A stretch of 64,000 nucleotides of DNA from Agrypnia vestita (lineage: Eukaryota > Arthropoda > Insecta > Trichoptera > Phryganeidae), in the NCBI GenBank assembly GCA_016648135.1, contig JADDOH010010031.1:35076-99075 (forward strand), written 5' to 3'. The notes under the pieces are model-generated. The model did not search any database, had not been told where the DNA came from, and saw only the letters and a list, made by a program, of their open reading frames with translations. Shown here piece by piece: positions 63,173 through 64,000 of the stretch. How positions within the stretch are numbered: the stretch's first letter is position 1; each line of letters begins with the position of its first letter. A program made the translations under genes and the position numbers.

Positions 63173-64000
63173 TTAGGTCCTTACATATGAAATTGGCGTT
63201 TTGCCGTACTGGCAAATTTGATCTCAAATATCTTTTCTTTGGTTAGGAATTCCAAATCCAAATTTATACAGCTATTTACTCATGTATTTGTGTTTTGAAA
63301 ATTATAATTCATTTGTTTATTCCTCAATTGTTTTTTTCCTTGGCGTGCACTCAGTTTACAAAATGAAAAAACTTGAAATACGCGTATTACGAGTACGAGT
63401 TCAACCAGTGTTGGAACAAAGTGCTGCAGAAACGGCTCGAAGAATTAATGATGTGTATGGCGACGGTGCCGCAAAAGAAAACACAGTGCGTTTTTGGTTC
63501 CAACGTTTTCGTTCTGGAAATTTCGACCTGCAGAACAAGCCACGTGGACGGCCGGAGACCAAAGTTGATAATGAAGAATTGAAGGCTATTGTGGAAGCGG
63601 ATCCATCGCAAACCACATCAGAGTTAGCTGCAGGCTGCGGTGTTAGTGATAAAACTGTTTTAATCCACTTGAAGCAAATTGGTAAGGTGAAAAAGCTTGA
63701 AAGGTGGGTACCTCACGAATTGAGTGAAGCAAATCAACAAACGCGCGTTGACTGCTGCGTTGCATTACTCAACCGGCACAATAATGAAGGATTTTAAATC
63801 GAATCATTACCTGTGATGAAAAGTGGATCCTGTACGATAATCGGAAGCGCTCATCGCCATGGCTGAACCCTGCCGAACCAGCCAAACCATGCCCCAAGCG
63901 AAAATTGACTCCAAAAAAGTTACTTGTGAGCGTTTGGTGGACTAGTGTTGGTGTCGTTCACTACAGCTTTCTTAAATCTGGCCAGACGATTACGGCAGAT
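63173..64000 (+). mobile_element. mariner element, 5' portion (cut by window edge)
   Basis: Starts with the family inverted repeat TTAGGTCCTTACATATGAAA preceded by TA at 63171-63172, continues TTGGCGTTTTGCCGTACTGG, and carries the 5' two thirds of the transposase gene before the window ends. Confidence 0.96.
63363..64000 (+). pseudogene. mariner transposase, frameshifted
   Basis: Start MKKLEIRVLRV; near residues 8-20 small indels garble the sequence before it rejoins the family at SAAETARRINDVYGDGAAKE. It keeps the WVPHEL motif. A one-base deletion in GAAGGATT (GAAGGGATT in the intact copy) puts a stop at 63795-63797. The rest of the gene (IITCDEKWILYDNRKRSS and onward, with the first catalytic Asp) follows in another frame to the window edge. 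Confidence 0.93.

Overview
The window looks like intergenic or intronic DNA from an insect, most likely a moth or butterfly. It is AT-rich (visibly well over 60%), has no operon-like gene packing, and carries introns-style splice motifs, tRNA-derived SINEs, LINE fragments, a DD34D mariner, Penelope-like elements and many MITEs. The Lepidoptera assignment is inference from the repeat types (RTE-like LINE 3' ends with ATG tails, Helitron-like ends, mariner ends) and not from a host gene. I found no complete host protein-coding gene. The only long intact reading frame with a clear family is the mariner transposase at 38019-39038 (minus), inside a complete 1286-bp element (37941-39226). The second longest clear one is the C-terminal half of a Penelope-like protein with a GIY-YIG nuclease domain (50838-51545, plus).

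Layout. 1-446: 3' part of a broken mariner. 1.2-3.7 kb: cryptic exon-like pieces, a 50-bp tandem repeat, a CpG-rich block. 4-7 kb: LINE scraps and a possible 5' exon at about 6.54-6.9 kb. 7.8 kb: SINE. 8.07-9.54 kb: a pogo-like DNA transposon with a decayed transposase and TA target duplications. 10.7-11.5 kb: long-TIR element with tRNA T-arm-like arms. 11.8-12.5 kb: LINE reverse transcriptase relic. 12.5-30 kb: dense MITEs (families called H and K below), SINEs and LINE 3' ends. 30-37 kb: mostly unassigned AT-rich DNA with an RTE-type relic at 35.15-35.63 kb. 37.9-39.2 kb: intact mariner. 39.4-42.9 kb: LINE tails plus a palindromic Penelope insertion. 43.1-43.8 kb: hAT-type MITE packed with ATCGAT palindromes. 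44.8-51.9 kb: Penelope elements with hammerhead-like motifs, nested LINEs, a Helitron-like element. 52-56 kb: TIR elements, another palindromic Penelope unit, a family H MITE. 56.2-56.6 kb: CpG-rich exon-like block. 56.7-62.9 kb: LINE relics, a PIF/Harbinger-like element with a MADF-like fragment, family K and G MITEs. 63173-64000: 5' part of another broken mariner.

The genes do not form a pathway. The window records successive and nested transposition. Several insertions can be dated relative to one another because target duplications or empty sites are visible: a family H MITE inside a LINE whose unfilled counterpart lies 3.8 kb away; a LINE inside another LINE; a MITE inside a hAT MITE; Penelope units inside a LINE and inside a dispersed repeat. 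The most notable signal is a set of Penelope-like insertions carrying hammerhead-ribozyme-like motifs, several arranged head to head as palindromes and flanked by 11-12 bp target duplications.
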